A stretch of 64,000 nt of DNA from Zygnema cylindricum (GCA_037447655.1 JBBHKE010003155.1:46981-110980), one strand, 5' to 3'. Shown: positions 1-12,361, numbered from the stretch's first letter. Notes: a model not told the origin generated them from the letters alone. Program-made: numbers and translations.

Positions 1-3
1 AGA

Positions 4-723
4 ATGAAGGAGAATGAGTCCATTGATGATGGAGTCAAAAGGTTTAATGTTATCATAGAACAACTTAACTCACTCAATAACTTCCCTACAGAAAAAAAGA
101 GGTTGTTTGTTTTCATGAGGAGTCTTCCAAGCAAGTTTGCGGTAGCAAAGGAGGTCATCAAGGGGCGAGAGAAACAAACAATGGCATACGCTATCAATCA
201 CTTGAAAAGTACGGAGAAGGAGAAAGCAACACCGAAAGAGGAAAACAAGGGATCATCCTACCAGAGTCAACAAGAGGAGGATGACGGAGGAGCTTACAAC
301 TTTAGGGGATCTAGGGGGAGAGGAGGTGGACATCGTGGACGAGGAGGCAGGTCACAAGGCCCAGGAAGAGGCACATATCCACGTGATACCTCTCAGATGA
401 CTTGTTGCAATTGTAACGAGATTGGGCATGGCTCTTTTGAATGCCCAGACAAAAGTAAACAGTGTAACGTTTGTCATAAATGGGGACACACTGGTCGGGG
501 TTGTTATCAAAACAAGGGAAACAATCACCGAGGGAGACAGTTTAGAGGCGGAGGAAGTGAACGAAGTGGAAGTAGCTCATCAGGTAGAGGGGATTTTGTT
601 GGGGATGGGCCAATGGGACAGGATCAAGAATTTTTTGTTTCACTTATCGAGGAATCACAGAAAAAGGAGGATATTCTATTTCACACACGAGGCAAGGAGA
701 GTAAGGGAAAATTTAATAGTTAG
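4..723 (+). pseudogene. gag: Copia-1 gag, C-terminal part with two zinc knuckles
   Basis: This is the nucleocapsid half of a copia Gag, the protein that packages element RNA into virus-like particles. After a helical segment there is a Gly/Arg-rich region (residues about 95-125) and then two CCHC knuckles, each C-x2-C-x4-H-x4-C, at about residues 134-147 and 154-167. Most plant copia Gags carry one; two in tandem also occur in Copia-2 of this window. The reading frame continues into protease but is closed by TAG at 721-723, where the family normally has Trp just before the protease motif. N-terminus lies outside the window. Confidence 0.88.
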
Positions 724-3700
724 ATCATAGATTCAAGTGCCACACATCACATGTGTTCAGATCCAAGACTATTCAGTGTCATTAGAAAACTCACTATACC
801 AAAATCCATCATAGTGGCTAATGGTTCAATGATGGTCATCGATACAGTGGGAACAGTACGGTTAGATCTACCAACACAAGATAGGGAAGGGAAAACTAGA
901 GACAATCGAGTACGCTTTAACAATGTGCTTTATATTCCAGAGGGGTGCATTAATCTCTTAAGTGTTCCACAGCTTCAAAAGAAAGGAAGAAGAGCCACAT
1001 GCTTCGAAGGAGGTAGAATCATTTTGAGTAGTAAAACAGGGCCATTTGCAAAAGGCATTGTGACTGAAAATATGCAAAGTAGACTGATTTGGAGGAAACC
1101 AGAAAATAGGACGGCAGATGAAGAAGGTCATCTTCATTCGGCAGAAGTTAACAAGGAGGACCTCACGTTGTGGCACCGTCGTATGTGTCATACTTCAGAG
1201 AGTAACATTAAGGAGATGATTCGTCATGGGGCGGTTCGAGGGCTAGATGTGGCAACAGGAGAGAAGGTCATTGGATGTGTTGGATGCACAAAAGGGAAAC
1301 ATAAAAGGAAGCCTCATCCGGTGAAAGATCTTCAATTCCAAAGGAATGCCCCTCTAGATCTAGTCCATGTAGATCTTTGTGGGGACACACATCTAGAAAC
1401 CATTGAAAAAAATAAGTACATTATGGTGATAGTTGATGATTTCATCAGAAAGACATGGGTATATCTTTTAAAAGCTAAGTCAGACGCTCTTGAAACATTT
1501 AAAGACTTTGGGGTCATGGCTGAGAGGGAAAGTGGGAGGCAGGTAAAAGAAGTACGCTCAGACCGAGGAGGTGAATTTCTTGCTTTCACCGATTACTGTA
1601 AAGAGACGGGGATTATGCGGCAGTTCACGGCTCCTTATTCCCCACAATCAAATGGAATTGCAGAGAGGAAGAATCAGACATTGCAAGAGATGGTACGCGC
1701 CATGCTCCATACGACGAAACTCACGCATCGTCTTTGGGGAGAAGCAATCAGGGCAGCTAACCATATTACCAACAGGAGAATAAACTCCGCTTTGGGCAAC
1801 AAAACACCGGAGGAACTTTGGAGTGGACAAACACCTACGGTAAAACACTTAAGGATTTGGGGATGTGAGGCTATGGGATACATAGAGGAAAGAAATCGGG
1901 AGGGAAAGTTTGCTGCCCGGTCATGGGAAGGATATTTTGTGGGATATAGTGAGAACTCAATGCAGTATAGGATTTACAACCCAGTCACTAGAAGGGTTAA
2001 AGAGTCTAGAAATGTGGAGTTTAATGAGAACTTGGAATGGATGGTGAAGGGAGCTAATGAGTCCAAACGAGCTCAAGATTATGAGGAGGAAAGTCATTAT
2101 GAGAAGTTCACTGGAGAGGAGGAGGAAGAGGACGAAGTTTTGTCAGAGGTAGGGACGAAGAAAAAGGTGCGATTTGTAGAGAAACCTTTAGAGAAAGTTT
2201 CGACACCTAAGCTTAGCGGCACCAAATCACAAGGAGACAAGGTCACCAGAGAATCACCCACAGGCATTGACAACGTGACATCAGAAGAGACACCCCTAGA
2301 GAAGGAGGATGATGACAAGATTGAGAACAGTGATTCGGATAAAGAATTTGCAGATGACGTACGGAGAAGTAAAAGATCCACTAAAGGGAAGGCACCGGAA
2401 CGATTTTCACCTGGACAGTCATATAAAAAGCAAACCAGCTACCAGAGGGCAATTTCCGAAATTAGAGAAGGAAGGGCGGAATCCTTTCTCTTATGAAAGG
2501 CAATTACAGAAAATCGTCCGGCGGATCCTCAATCATACCAAGAGGCTCGAGACTCGGACGAATGGGAGGAGAAGTGGAAACCAGCGTTTATCAAAGAATT
2601 TAATTCTGTAAAATCGAATGAATGTTTTGAAGAGGTAGATTTACCGGTTGGTAAGAAAGCGATTGACTCAAAGTGGGTTTTTAAGACAAAGACGGGAGCT
2701 TCGGGAGAAATTCTTAAGTACAAGGCGCGGTTAGTATGTAAAGGCTTTCAGCAAAAGGAGGGTATTGATTATTCTGAGACTTTTGCTCCTGTGGTTAAGT
2801 TTGATTCTTTGCGAGCAATTATTGCAATGGCGGTAGCGGAAGGAATGCATATCCAACAGATGGATGTAGAGACAGCTTTCTTAAATGGAGAATTAGAAGA
2901 GGAGGTGTATATGAAAATTCCAGAAGGAGTTCGTGGAAAGGATGGAAAAGTATGGAGGTTGTGGAAAGCTTTGTATGGTTTGAAGGAGGCACCAAGAACA
3001 TAGAACCATAAGTTTCACAAGGTCTTACTAATTTTAGGATTTAGGAGGCTTACTGCAGAGTGTGGAGTGTATATTCGGGGAGAAGGTAGGGACATGGTAG
3101 TTTTCAGTGTTTACGTAGATGATTTCATTTCTATCTCTCACAACTTGGATTTACTTGGAGAATTAAAGATTGAATTTCGGAAGTATTTTAAAATCAAAAA
3201 CTTAGGAGATGCACAATACATTGTGGGAGTTCAGATTCAGAGAAGGAGGAACGGAGATATTAAGTTAAGCCAGGAACAATATGCAAAAGAGGTACTTGAA
3301 AGATTTGGGTTTTTAGATTGTAAGCCACTTGGAACTCCCCTTGATCCTCGTGATAAGCTTTCTAATTTTGTTTAAAGTCCTAACGTTGATGCCCCGTATA
3401 GGGAGGCGGTCGGAAGCTTAATATATTTGAGTGTCGGTACTAGGCCAGACATTAGTGCCGCAGTGAGCGTGGTTAGTCGATATTGTATCAATCCGAAAAA
3501 AATACATTGGGAGGCAGTGAAGATAATTTTTAGATATTTGGCTGGAACACTTAGTCTTGGAATTGTGTATAGGAAGGGTGAGGGTTTGAGTTGTTATAGA
3601 TATTGTGATGCCAACTATAGAGGAGACCATGATACAGGAAGGTCTACGTCAGGATATATGTTTTTACTTGCAGAAGGAGCGATCTCGTGGAATTCCCGTT

Positions 3701-4052
3701 TGCAACCTATTGTGGCACTTTCATCAACGGAGGCGGAATATATATGGCTGCGTGTCATGCTGTGAAGAAAGTTGTGTGGATTAAAGAATTTATATCGGAG
3801 GTTGGAGTGAAAAAATAATGCATGCAAATATTAAGTGATAATATGTCTTCCATTGCACTTAGTAAAAATCCTATTTTGCATAAGCGCACTAAACACATTA
3901 AAATTCAGTGGCATTTTGTTCAAGATTTGGTTGCAGAAAAAGAAGTTGAATTTTCGTTTGTTCCTACAAAAGCACAAGCTGCTGATATGTTAACCAAAGC
4001 AGCATTGAAGGAAGTCTATGAAATGGGAAAGAAGTTAGTGGGCATGGAGTAA
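724..4052 (+). pseudogene. pol: Copia-1 pol: protease, integrase, RT, RNase H (inactive)
   Basis: Protease begins at about 727; its catalytic D-S-G triplet reads D-S-S (GGT to AGT). The integrase zinc-binding H-H-C-C region lies near 1170-1290 and the core near 1360-1700, with PQSNGIAERKN recognisable. RT carries KARLVCKGFQQ, QMDVETAFLNG and the YVDDF catalytic motif near 3115. RNase H shows CDAN where CDAD is expected (GAC to AAC) and later the ADMLTKA tail. Stops lie at 2494 (TGA), 3001 (TAG) and 3373 (TAA); a 2-base insertion near 3741 shifts the frame and the tail is read in frame 3 from about 3822. It cannot make a full polyprotein. Confidence 0.93.
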
Positions 4053-4086
4053 GAAGGGGCTTTAAGTGTCTCAGTAAGAGGGGGAA

Positions 4087-4659
4087 TGTTAGGATATTGT
4101 ACTGAGCACTTACTTAGAGACGAGATATTCTCGTAGCTAAAGTAGCGACGACTAGCGACGAAAGTTGTCTCGTCGCTAGATATTTGAAGTGACGTAGAAG
4201 TTAGTGACGAAGTAGTTTCGTCGCTGGATATTTGAAGTGACGTAGAAATTAAGTGTTCGTTTCGTTTCACGTATGTTTGAATAGTACTATAGAACTGACG
4301 TGGAAATTGCTTGGTAGTTTCGGTTCACGTAAGTTCAAGTCGAACCGTGTGATTCAAGTTGGTTCGTGATTGACTTTCCTAGTCGTACCGTGTTGTTCAA
4401 GTCGGTTCAACTTATTGGTCGTGCATTTTACCACATTGATTCCTACGCGTTTCTAGTCGTGTACCTATATTTATTAGTTGAGACTTCGTGGTAGTATTAT
4501 CTTTTGAAGGCGTAGCTTGTTAAGGAGGCGTTGAAAGATCAGAAGTAAAAGGAAGGAAGAAAAGAAGTTGTATTTGCATTGTGCTTAATATATATTGAAT
4601 GTATTTTTGGAGGAACACCATTGTTGTGTGTGTATTTTATTAGGTTCGTAATCTTTCAA
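4087..4659 (+). repeat. Copia-1 3' LTR
   Basis: It starts TGTTAGG directly after the polypurine tract and ends TTTCA, giving the usual TG...CA termini and 573 bp. The right junction is supported by the unoccupied relative at 39309. Inside, two tandem copies of about 60 bp at 4136-4250 each carry the complementary pair AGCGACGA / TCGTCGCT, so the transcript could fold into two stem-loops. Confidence 0.85.
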
Positions 4660-4785
4660 GAACTAGCAATGTCTTTTAGAGAGCGGACTTTAAAGACAAT
4701 GGGGATACATGGAATAGTATAGAGGTAGTAAACAATTTAGTGTTTCGAACTGTAAGTTATTTGCAGTATATAGATATTCCCTTCT
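4660..4785 (+). repeat. Host repeat fragment interrupted by Copia-1
   Basis: About 120 bp closely match 39309-39421 (from TAGCAATGTCTTTTAGAGAG to the run ending GATATTCCCTT). In the second location the same sequence runs unbroken, next to the R2-like element. The simplest reading is that Copia-1 inserted into this repeat. Confidence 0.8.
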
Positions 4786-7700
4786 GTGTCTATTGAACAT
4801 CAAAACCGACGTTGTGTTCCTACCCTATTTTTACATGTTTTAAGCATACAAAATAATAGTAAAAGGGGAGGGGAGGGGTGTGAGCGCGGAAGGATAAACG
4901 ATAGATGGTAGGGAGAAAGGCAAGGGTTGGTAGTTTTTATAGGGTGTGGTGTGAGTATGGAGGATAGTGTCAAATGATGGTTTTATTTTTTGGTTGTTTG
5001 GGGATTTAAAATTTCATTTAATATGTATGTTTTTTTTTTTTTTTTTTTTTTTTTTTGGTTTTTTTTTTTTTTTTTTTTTTTTGACGATTTATTTATTCTT
5101 TATTTTTTTTTGTTGTTGCTGCTCTTTAGTATGATATTCCATTGGAAAAATCTCAAACATAAAGATGACATTTTTATGATTTCGTTTTAACTAATGATAC
5201 CATTGTCGAGAATTTTTAAATTTTTATAATTATCTTCTGATTATTTTATATAAAATTCTTACATTTTTGCTCAGTTCCGCTCTTACCCCTTTGTCATATT
5301 TAATGCAATGAAATATTTGATGTAAAGTATAGCAAATATTTCTCATGAATATTATTCATTTTTTATTAGTATTTATGATTATTTACACCATTGATTGTTA
5401 ATCATTCGTTACAATTTATCATATAAGTTTGCTTGTAATATGTAATACGATAATACTAAAACAATACAATTTTATCAAGATCCCCTCAACCCTCATAATC
5501 CACCACAAACCATTACTCTTTTAAGTACATAGTTGATGCGCAACTCAGCCATAGTGACACGTGTCTTACAATTCGTCTAGGTTTGTCAGCTGACCGATGG
5601 ACGATGAAATGCTGCCACTCAACCGGTTGTTATTTAAAAATCTGTGATACCGAGCATCCCAATATGAAATTCATCATCATTTTATTTTAAATCAAGATCC
5701 CCTCTCACCCCACATGTAATTTATTATTAATATATAATGTGTACGTATTTTAGTATTTTTTTCATAACATTCATAGTAAGAATTAAAAAGAAAAAAAAAA
5801 AAAACAAAAAAAGACCTCCTATTGAGAGAGATCACTCTAGATGATCTCTTACTTCACCTTTCCCCCATCATCCAATGCAAACTTTAACCATGTAGAATCT
5901 ACTTTAGGGGACAGCATAACCCTGGTGTTTGGTGTTAAGTGTCTTACACTGTAGCGAGGGGTGTCAATTGAAAGATGGAGGATGGAATACTTCCACTCAA
6001 CTGGTTTTCATTCAGATATCTGCAACAAAGGGCATGCCCACCCCATGATTCCCCACTCCCAATCAGGTACCTCCTAGTTTGTATGGGCTACATGGTTCAC
6101 AACTTCCCACTTTTTTTACCTCTGCCACCCCGTATCCCTCTTTTTTCTCCACTTTAGGACACCCAAAATAATCTTCCACCCTCCACTTACCCCTCCCTTC
6201 CCTTCCCACCCGCCTAACTCAACAAATAAAATCCCTTGGTCTCTCTCCCCCCTTTCCCCTGCCCCGTCTATATCCCAGTGAGTTATTGTCTTCAACCACC
6301 GATGCCTATTCCCCCTCCCTTCCCTTGCAATAATCCCTCATTCTCTTTCCCCTAACCTTCCCTTTTCCCCACCCTCATTCCTACACTCTGCTAGCGAGAA
6401 ATCTAATTCTCACTTTCTCCCTTTTCCATCTCACTCTCCCCCCTCTCAATCCCCAACCCTCTCTTCCAACAAAACACCTCAATTTCTGTCCCCTTTGCTC
6501 TCCCTCCCTATTGCCCCTTCCTAACAATATCCTCATTCTCGTCTCACCACCCTTTTCTCTTTCCCTCTTGCAAGCTCTAGATTTCCTCTAGCTCCTTCTC
6601 TCGACCCTTCCTCTCTTAATAAGATACATTATTCCCTCTCCACACCTTTTACCCTCCCCTCTCACCTCCTCTCCTAACAAGATTTTACATTTTTTCACCA
6701 CCCTTGTATATACCCTTGTGTATATCACTACCACTTTTTGATGGTCCTTGAACGGGATCCCTCATTCCTACCCCCCAAAACCTCTTACATACCTAGAGAC
6801 GTGTTTTCTCCCCCCTCCCATTTGTCATCAAAAGTGTCTTTTGGATCACTTTTTCCCCTCCCCTCTCCTCTCCCCCCCCCCCTCGCCACCCACCCTTTTT
6901 GAAATTCGATGCAATAATTCCGGCATCCTCCACCACAAACCTTCTAGAATACACTTCTAGTGCGCAGCATAACCATAGTGTCAAGTCTCTACAATATAGA
7001 GAGAGATTTCAATCGACCGATGGACGACGGAATTTTTCCACTCAACTTGTTTTTTGCTAAATCTCTGTGATACCAAAAACCCCCGTCGCACCAATTCCTC
7101 CCCAGGTGCCTCCTAGTTACTGTGGGCGACAAGGTTGTACAACAAAGAATAAAAGTTTAATAAGAATATTGAACAAGTATATGGAAGACTATCCAATCAA
7201 TACCCATCCTGTATATATTAACAAACGTAAGTATGTTGGATTTCAATTTGTGGCCTACGTTTTTTATTCTCCACCCCATTTAAAAAAATCCAAATGGAAT
7301 AAACACCACTTCAAAAGTTAGAGCATTTTTATACTGAAAAAGGGAAATATTACCAGGAAAAATATAAAAAATAATATCGACTCCCCTCCAAAACCCCCCA
7401 CCCGGATTTTCCATCTCCTAGCCTTGCCCCGTTAGAACTCTTTCCGCACTACTCTTCCTAAATCCGTTAGAACAAAAACAAATATTAAAAAAAATACGAA
7501 TGTAACTTTTCCGGATTTCCGGATTTTTTTTTATTTTTCTTGTGAAATTACTCATTTATTAATTTATTTACTTTTTGGGCATGAGATGCATTCCCCCTCA
7601 TTTTTCTCACTCACAATGATTTCAGTTTTGTGAGGCTGCCAATCTCCACCGTAATGCTCCCCACTAATTGTAGGTTGTTTACATATCTGCACCCCTTTTC

Positions 7701-8676
7701 CCATTATTATTATTATTTTTTATTGAAAGACATATGCTTATCCTATCAACCCAATGCAACATCCATCCATTAATTTCCACTCCTTTCTCTTAAACCAAGG
7801 GATCAATATCAACCTCAATATTCACTATCAAACAACTATAGCAGAGGAAACATTCAAATTACGAAACATTGAATCACATTGAATATACATTGAGAGGACA
7901 TTTCAGGAAAATTCCCACATTAACCCTAAAAAACAAAAATCACTTACTCCCGATACACGCGGCGAGAATTGTCGCAGCTGAGATAATATCCGTCGCAATC
8001 GATTTTGGGAAACATCGCGATGGCCGCCTTCACCTTCCCCATAGCCGTTTCTGCAGAAGCACTAGCGACAAAAACGTCAAAAAAACCCAACCAGAATCAC
8101 GTTTCGCACGTGTGAAGGCATGGACCGCAGGTCAAGCAGGGAAAAAAACGGGAGGTAAAGGAGGGGAAAAAAACCTACTGTCAGGCCCAGACATGAGTGG
8201 TCCGACGTAGTCTCCCAGTACCAGTGCCACGTGGCACGTCAATAGGAGCACTGTCCGGAAGACCGTGGTGGCAGCCATGGCTAAGCACTCGCCAAATCAA
8301 AAGGAGACAAAAGCTTTCTAATAAGGGCCGCTTGTCAGTCTTAGTTTTAAAAAGAAATGTGTTTGAGGTTTATAGAGGGTTAGGACTGTAAAAACAGCTT
8401 TTTGTCTTTTTCTCCGAAGCTTCAAAAGGAATTTGAGGCGACGCTGGAGGAATCGAAGCGGCTATTTTTTTTAAAGTTTGACCGCCTTCTTATAGGCTGG
8501 TTTCACATGGTATCCGAAAAACATTTAATTTAAAGCGTGCCGGCACTTTGCACGTGTGAATAAAGGTACAGTACAGTACCTTTCCACAAAGCGGTTTACG
8601 GCGGGTGGGGGTCTGTTGGCGTTTAAGTTTTTTTTTGGTCGCAAGCATTTTTTTTTCGTAGATTTTTTCCAACTAA
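4786..8676. other. Non-coding: poly-T tract, three diverged repeats, CT-rich belt
   Basis: No convincing gene. Contents: a T tract of about 50 bases broken by GG at 5030-5082; an AT-rich stretch to 5500; three diverged copies of a roughly 125-bp unit at about 5537-5660, 5908-6045 and 6961-7085 (shared phrases GCATAACC.TGGTGT and TCCACTCAAC), with a weaker relative near 7633-7695; and a C/T-rich belt at 6100-6900 in which open frames are compositional. Short frames near 7870-8210 have no recognisable domain. Confidence 0.6.
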
Positions 8677-9621
8677 GGGTAGAATTCCATTAGACGAAAA
8701 GTGGGGTTCGTTACTAGACGCCGTACGTTTTCGTACAGCGCCGTACAAAGCCGTACCCTAATTTTTTTTTTGTCACCCGAAACATCGTTACTGGAAAGCT
8801 GTCGGGAGGCTCCAATGATGTAGGCGTAATTCCTGGCCGTTGGATATTATACTTTTTCAGATCCGCGAAGCATTCGCGCACATCGTCCAGTGTCACGATA
8901 CTCTCCTCGCGAGGAGAGTTGTACGATACTGGTCGTGGTAAGGTCGTGTACCATTGGTACACGTTAAAAAGCAAAAAAATATCCACTTTGAACAAGCGAT
9001 CGCAGGCCTACACGTCGTACAGGCCATGTGCCGCCTGCCACGCTGGATGTAGGTGAGTTGGAAATATCCTCGCACGCTCCGTCTGACATCCACCGACATT
9101 CAAAGTATGCCGCGACCTTCAAAGTTTGCCGCGTTTTTTTGCCATTCCGTTTCGAAATTTTGATTTACATTTTCAAAATCAAAATCTGGCCGCAAACTTT
9201 ACGTACGAATCATTAACTACCTCCGATCGTACAGATATTTCTTTTTGACTTTCCGTTTTTAGATTTTTTTGGAGATTTTATGAATCTGGACGCTACACCG
9301 TGAATCGTTATTAGCCTTATGTACGCTATATCGGCACCCCAAAATTTTGACATTGATACATTAAATATAATAAATTACACTATTTAAAGAAGTGGACCAT
9401 AATTTGCCACGTCTCTTGGCACTAAATTAGAATGAATGACACTAATTTTTCCTTTACACTAATAATTTCTATACGCTAATAACGATTCAAGGTGTAACGT
9501 ATGTGCACCAATCATAATTGAGGAATGTTTGTTACTGGCCCCACAAAATGGAATAGTCTTCCAGTAAACGCTACCAGTAGTTTCCGTACATTTACTGGAA
9601 CCGCCTAATGGAATTCTACCC
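8677..9621. mobile_element. PIF/Harbinger-like non-autonomous inverted-repeat element
   Basis: The ends are inverted repeats: GGGTAGAATTCCATTAG at the left and its exact complement at the right. The 3-bp TAA flanks both ends (8674-8676 and 9622-9624), which fits the TWA target duplications of PIF/Harbinger transposons. The 945-bp interior has no transposase. It is rich in GTAC/CGTACG words, holds a CGCGAGGAGAG palindrome near 8905-8920, and carries a smaller MITE (9294-9496) nested inside. A diverged inverted relative lies at about 25120-25350. Confidence 0.75.
9294..9496. mobile_element. Small TA-flanked MITE (family M1), nested
   Basis: Both ends carry the inverted repeat TACACC(T)GTGAATCGTTATT..., with TA at each extremity (9294-9295 and 9495-9496). 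It is about 203 bp, AT-rich inside and non-coding. The same ends recur at 16535, 59641, 59921 and 63037. TA ends suggest a Tc1/mariner-like source, but no transposase is in the window. Confidence 0.65.
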
Positions 9622-9835
9622 TAATTGAGGTACATTTACACTTTATTCTCCGGCGGTTTTAGAAGTTGCTGAAAAATTTGACTTTCCACCTAAGCACAAA
9701 AATGTCCAATGTAAATAATTAAATATGTAACGGTGAGCCTTTGTTTAGTGAAAAACTAACGAGTATATTTCCTTCCCAGATAAAAGCTTTGACCAATAAT
9801 ATTTTGACACGTTACAATTCAATTGTGTTAACAAA

Positions 9836-10490
9836 TTGTACTGTTGGTTCGCACGCTTCAAGACGATCCGATTGGTAAAACGAAATTACATCATGTTGAA
9901 ATCGTTTTCGTGTGGGAACTCATGTACGCTAAATTCAAAGGCTCGCAACATTTTTATTATTGTTAAAGATACACGTGTAGTGCCCTTAAAAGTAGTCGAC
10001 GATCGGTCTTCTTGTCTGAGAATTGACAATAATAAGGTTGACGTGTCCTTTTCTGGTGGCCTTTTTCAGAAAATGCCGCTGCTTTGGCAGAAAGGCAATC
10101 ATTGAATAGCCGACGTGGTGGGCATTGTACGGCATTCGACTGCAGTGGACGGCATTGTACGGCAAAGTACAACATTGCACGACATTGACGACATTTGGTA
10201 CATTTTATCATCATTATCAACAGCATCGATCGCTATAAACCCTCATCATGGACTGCTTTAGTTTGGTGTGTACGGATTTACAAACCTAAGTGAATCGTTT
10301 AGACTGTTTCACGGAAATGAGCTTGAATCTATGTTGGTAAGTGCGAAGTGTTCGTATTTCCGTCACTATTTACATGCTTGTGATTGGCTGCGTGTATGCC
10401 CGGCAAAGTTTGTTTTTGCCGGGCAATCGGTTAATTTTTTTAATCGAGGCCGATGTGAGTTTCACAATTCGCCCGATACACTATTGAATC
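9836..10490. repeat. Interspersed repeat family R1, copy 1
   Basis: This non-coding block is repeated in pieces elsewhere. 9836-10070 matches 30760-30990 (shared phrase GTAGTGCCCTT..AAAGTAGTCGA). 10095-10480 matches 42899-43240 (shared phrases CATCGATCGCTATA and CGTTTAGACTGTTTCAC). It contains dense GTACGGCATT words. No inverted or long terminal repeats could be assigned, so its class is unknown. Confidence 0.65.
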
Positions 10491-10543
10491 GCGCGAAGTG
10501 ACGCTTCAGTGAACCCCAATGTGTATCGCGTTAGTGCATAAAG

Positions 10544-11286
10544 CAGAGGTCGCAAACGGTCAACCGAAACCGTGACCGACCGTTAACCGACCGCCCGCGC
10601 CGGATCCGAAACGGATTCGGTTGCCAAATTTTGGGGGTCGGGCGGTTACGGTCGGTTGATTCACCAGAAAAAAAAACGGTTGGTTACGGTCGGTCAACCA
10701 AAAAATGAAAATTTTGTACTGTCCCTATAATCCAACATTCTTGTACTTTGTATTCTTTGGCATCGTGGAAGTACGTGACATCATGATTAGCATCGCAAAT
10801 CTGACACGGTACTATAGTAAGCTATTTATTTCGCAAATCAAAGGGAACGCGACAAAGCGTCGCAAATCTGACACGGTAGTACACTATTCATTTCGAAAAT
10901 CTTAGGGAACGCGACAAAGCGTCGCAAATCTGACACGGTAGTACAATATTCATTTCGCAAATCTTAGGCAACGCGACAAAGCGTCGCAAATCTGACACAG
11001 TAGTACACTATTCATTTCGCAAATCTTAGGGAACGCGACAAATTGTAATTATTGGCTTATTTCGTCGTACATTGATTAATTTTGTACTTTTTCGGTTACA
11101 CGCGGGCACGGTTAGTCGCGAAAAATCAAGATTCGGTTAATTTTTTTTTTCGTAAACGACGGTCGATTAACGGTTGAACAATTTTGGAGCGTGACAAAAC
11201 TCCATCGGACGTCGGCTACTCAGATTTTGAAAAAAAAAAAAACGGTCGGTTTCGGGTATGATTTTTTTTTACTTTTGCGACCTCTG
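10544..11286. mobile_element. hAT-like non-autonomous transposon with perfect 8-bp TSD
   Basis: The termini are CAGAGGTCGC (10544) and the exact complement GCGACCTCTG (ending 11286). They are flanked on both sides by the identical octamer GCATAAAG (10536-10543 and 11287-11294). Eight-base target duplications with CAG...CTG-type ends are the hallmark of hAT transposons. The 743-bp body has no transposase. It consists of GGTCGGTTA-like subterminal motifs on both sides and a central 62-bp tandem repeat. A lone end with the same sequence occurs at 60301-60313. Confidence 0.88.
10794..11041 (+). repeat. 62-bp minisatellite, about four copies
   Basis: Each unit contains GCGTCGCAAATCTGACACGG, then TAGTACACTATTCATTTCG, then AAATCTTAGGGAACGCGACAAA. 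Copies differ at only a few bases, so the amplification is much younger than most repeats here. It lies wholly inside the hAT-like element. Confidence 0.85.
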
Positions 11287-11294
11287 GCATAAAG

Positions 11295-12361
11295 CCCTAT
11301 ACTTCGATTCGCGTCTATGCATTGGTATGGAGATATTTGGTGCGAGTACTTTGCACTGGGGGATTTGTGACATGTTGTTTTGGATGTCACTTATATATCG
11401 GGTTGGCGATTGAAGCATTCCATGTCCTACAATAGATAGTTATCAAAATCGCGTAAATGCGCAAAGAATTTGAACATAGATGAAAAAACCGTAGAAACCA
11501 TGTTCTACCGCCAGATAGTTATAAGAATCATATTTTCGATACAGTTAATAGCTATGGAAATTCGTGAAATGATCATCACCATGCTAATTATGAACTATAT
11601 TGAGTTTTAAAATTAGTGTTGTGTATCGGCAAGGTTTTGCTGATAATCGATATGTACCTTTTTTTATGTTGCCGATGATCGATACGTTGGCACGATATAT
11701 CGAAACTGGTGTTATCGACGATAAAAGACCGATAACATCGGTTTTTCAACGCGATAATACGGGTACCGATAACAATCAGCGATAATTGTACGGTTTATAA
11801 TATACGAGTGTACGGTTTATGCCGTACGAGTGTACGGTTTATGCCGTCATATTGAACCGCAGTTGTTTCGTTACACTGATTACGGAACAGTTTTTTTACA
11901 CGTGACATGCCACGCTATATATAGTAAAAAATACAAGACAGTATATTATAAAGTAATATTATACAGCGGACTATATTTTCCACTTATTGCCGATAAGTAA
12001 TTTGTTGGTCTCGGAGCGATACATCGGGACACCTGACCGTTGGATAACCGATACTATCAGTGTTATCGCAATAAATTTCTTGCCGATAAACAAGATTACC
12101 AAAATTACCAAAAACAATAAAAATAAAAACGTTGGTGCATTGGTGATTAGTAATGAGAAAATTTGTTGAATTTATTAACAAATATCAAAGTTCAACTTAT
12201 TGACTTTGGTTTGCAAATCCTACACTTTCACACTTATATCATAATAATCTGCTTGACTGGTAGTTATTTTTATACAGGAAAATGCTACTATAAATGTCTT
12301 ATTTGTGAAGCAAACATGAGAAAAGAATAAAAAAAAATTGGCAATTAGTTGTTATTTGCTT
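11295..12361. other. Non-coding spacer
   Basis: AT-rich sequence with several short dispersed words (TATCGGCAAG, CCGATAAC, GTACGGTTTATGCCGT twice near 11800-11850). No gene, tRNA or transposon boundary could be supported. Confidence 0.5.

Larger units (their letters stand above)
1..4659 (+). mobile_element. Copia-1: 3' part of a Ty1/copia LTR retrotransposon
   Basis: The gene order gag, protease, integrase, reverse transcriptase, RNase H followed by a purine stretch and an LTR is diagnostic of Ty1/copia. The window begins inside gag, so the 5' LTR and gag start are missing. Almost the whole coding part lies in one frame (frame 1) and is broken by stops at 721, 2494, 3001 and 3373, a 2-base insertion near 3741 and a further stop near 3817. 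The polypurine tract lies at about 4075-4086. The sequence just right of the LTR (from 4660) is also present at 39309-39421 without any LTR, which independently places the LTR end at 4659. Confidence 0.95.

Noticed and set aside
5030-5082. Poly-T tract as the poly(A) tail of an antisense retroelement
   Set aside because: No retroelement coding sequence or target duplication found beside it.
7869-8210. 113-codon frame on the plus strand; also short frames with ATG at 8019 (plus) and 8049 (minus)
   Set aside because: No domain, no continuation through a convincing splice site, and the two strands look equally plausible.
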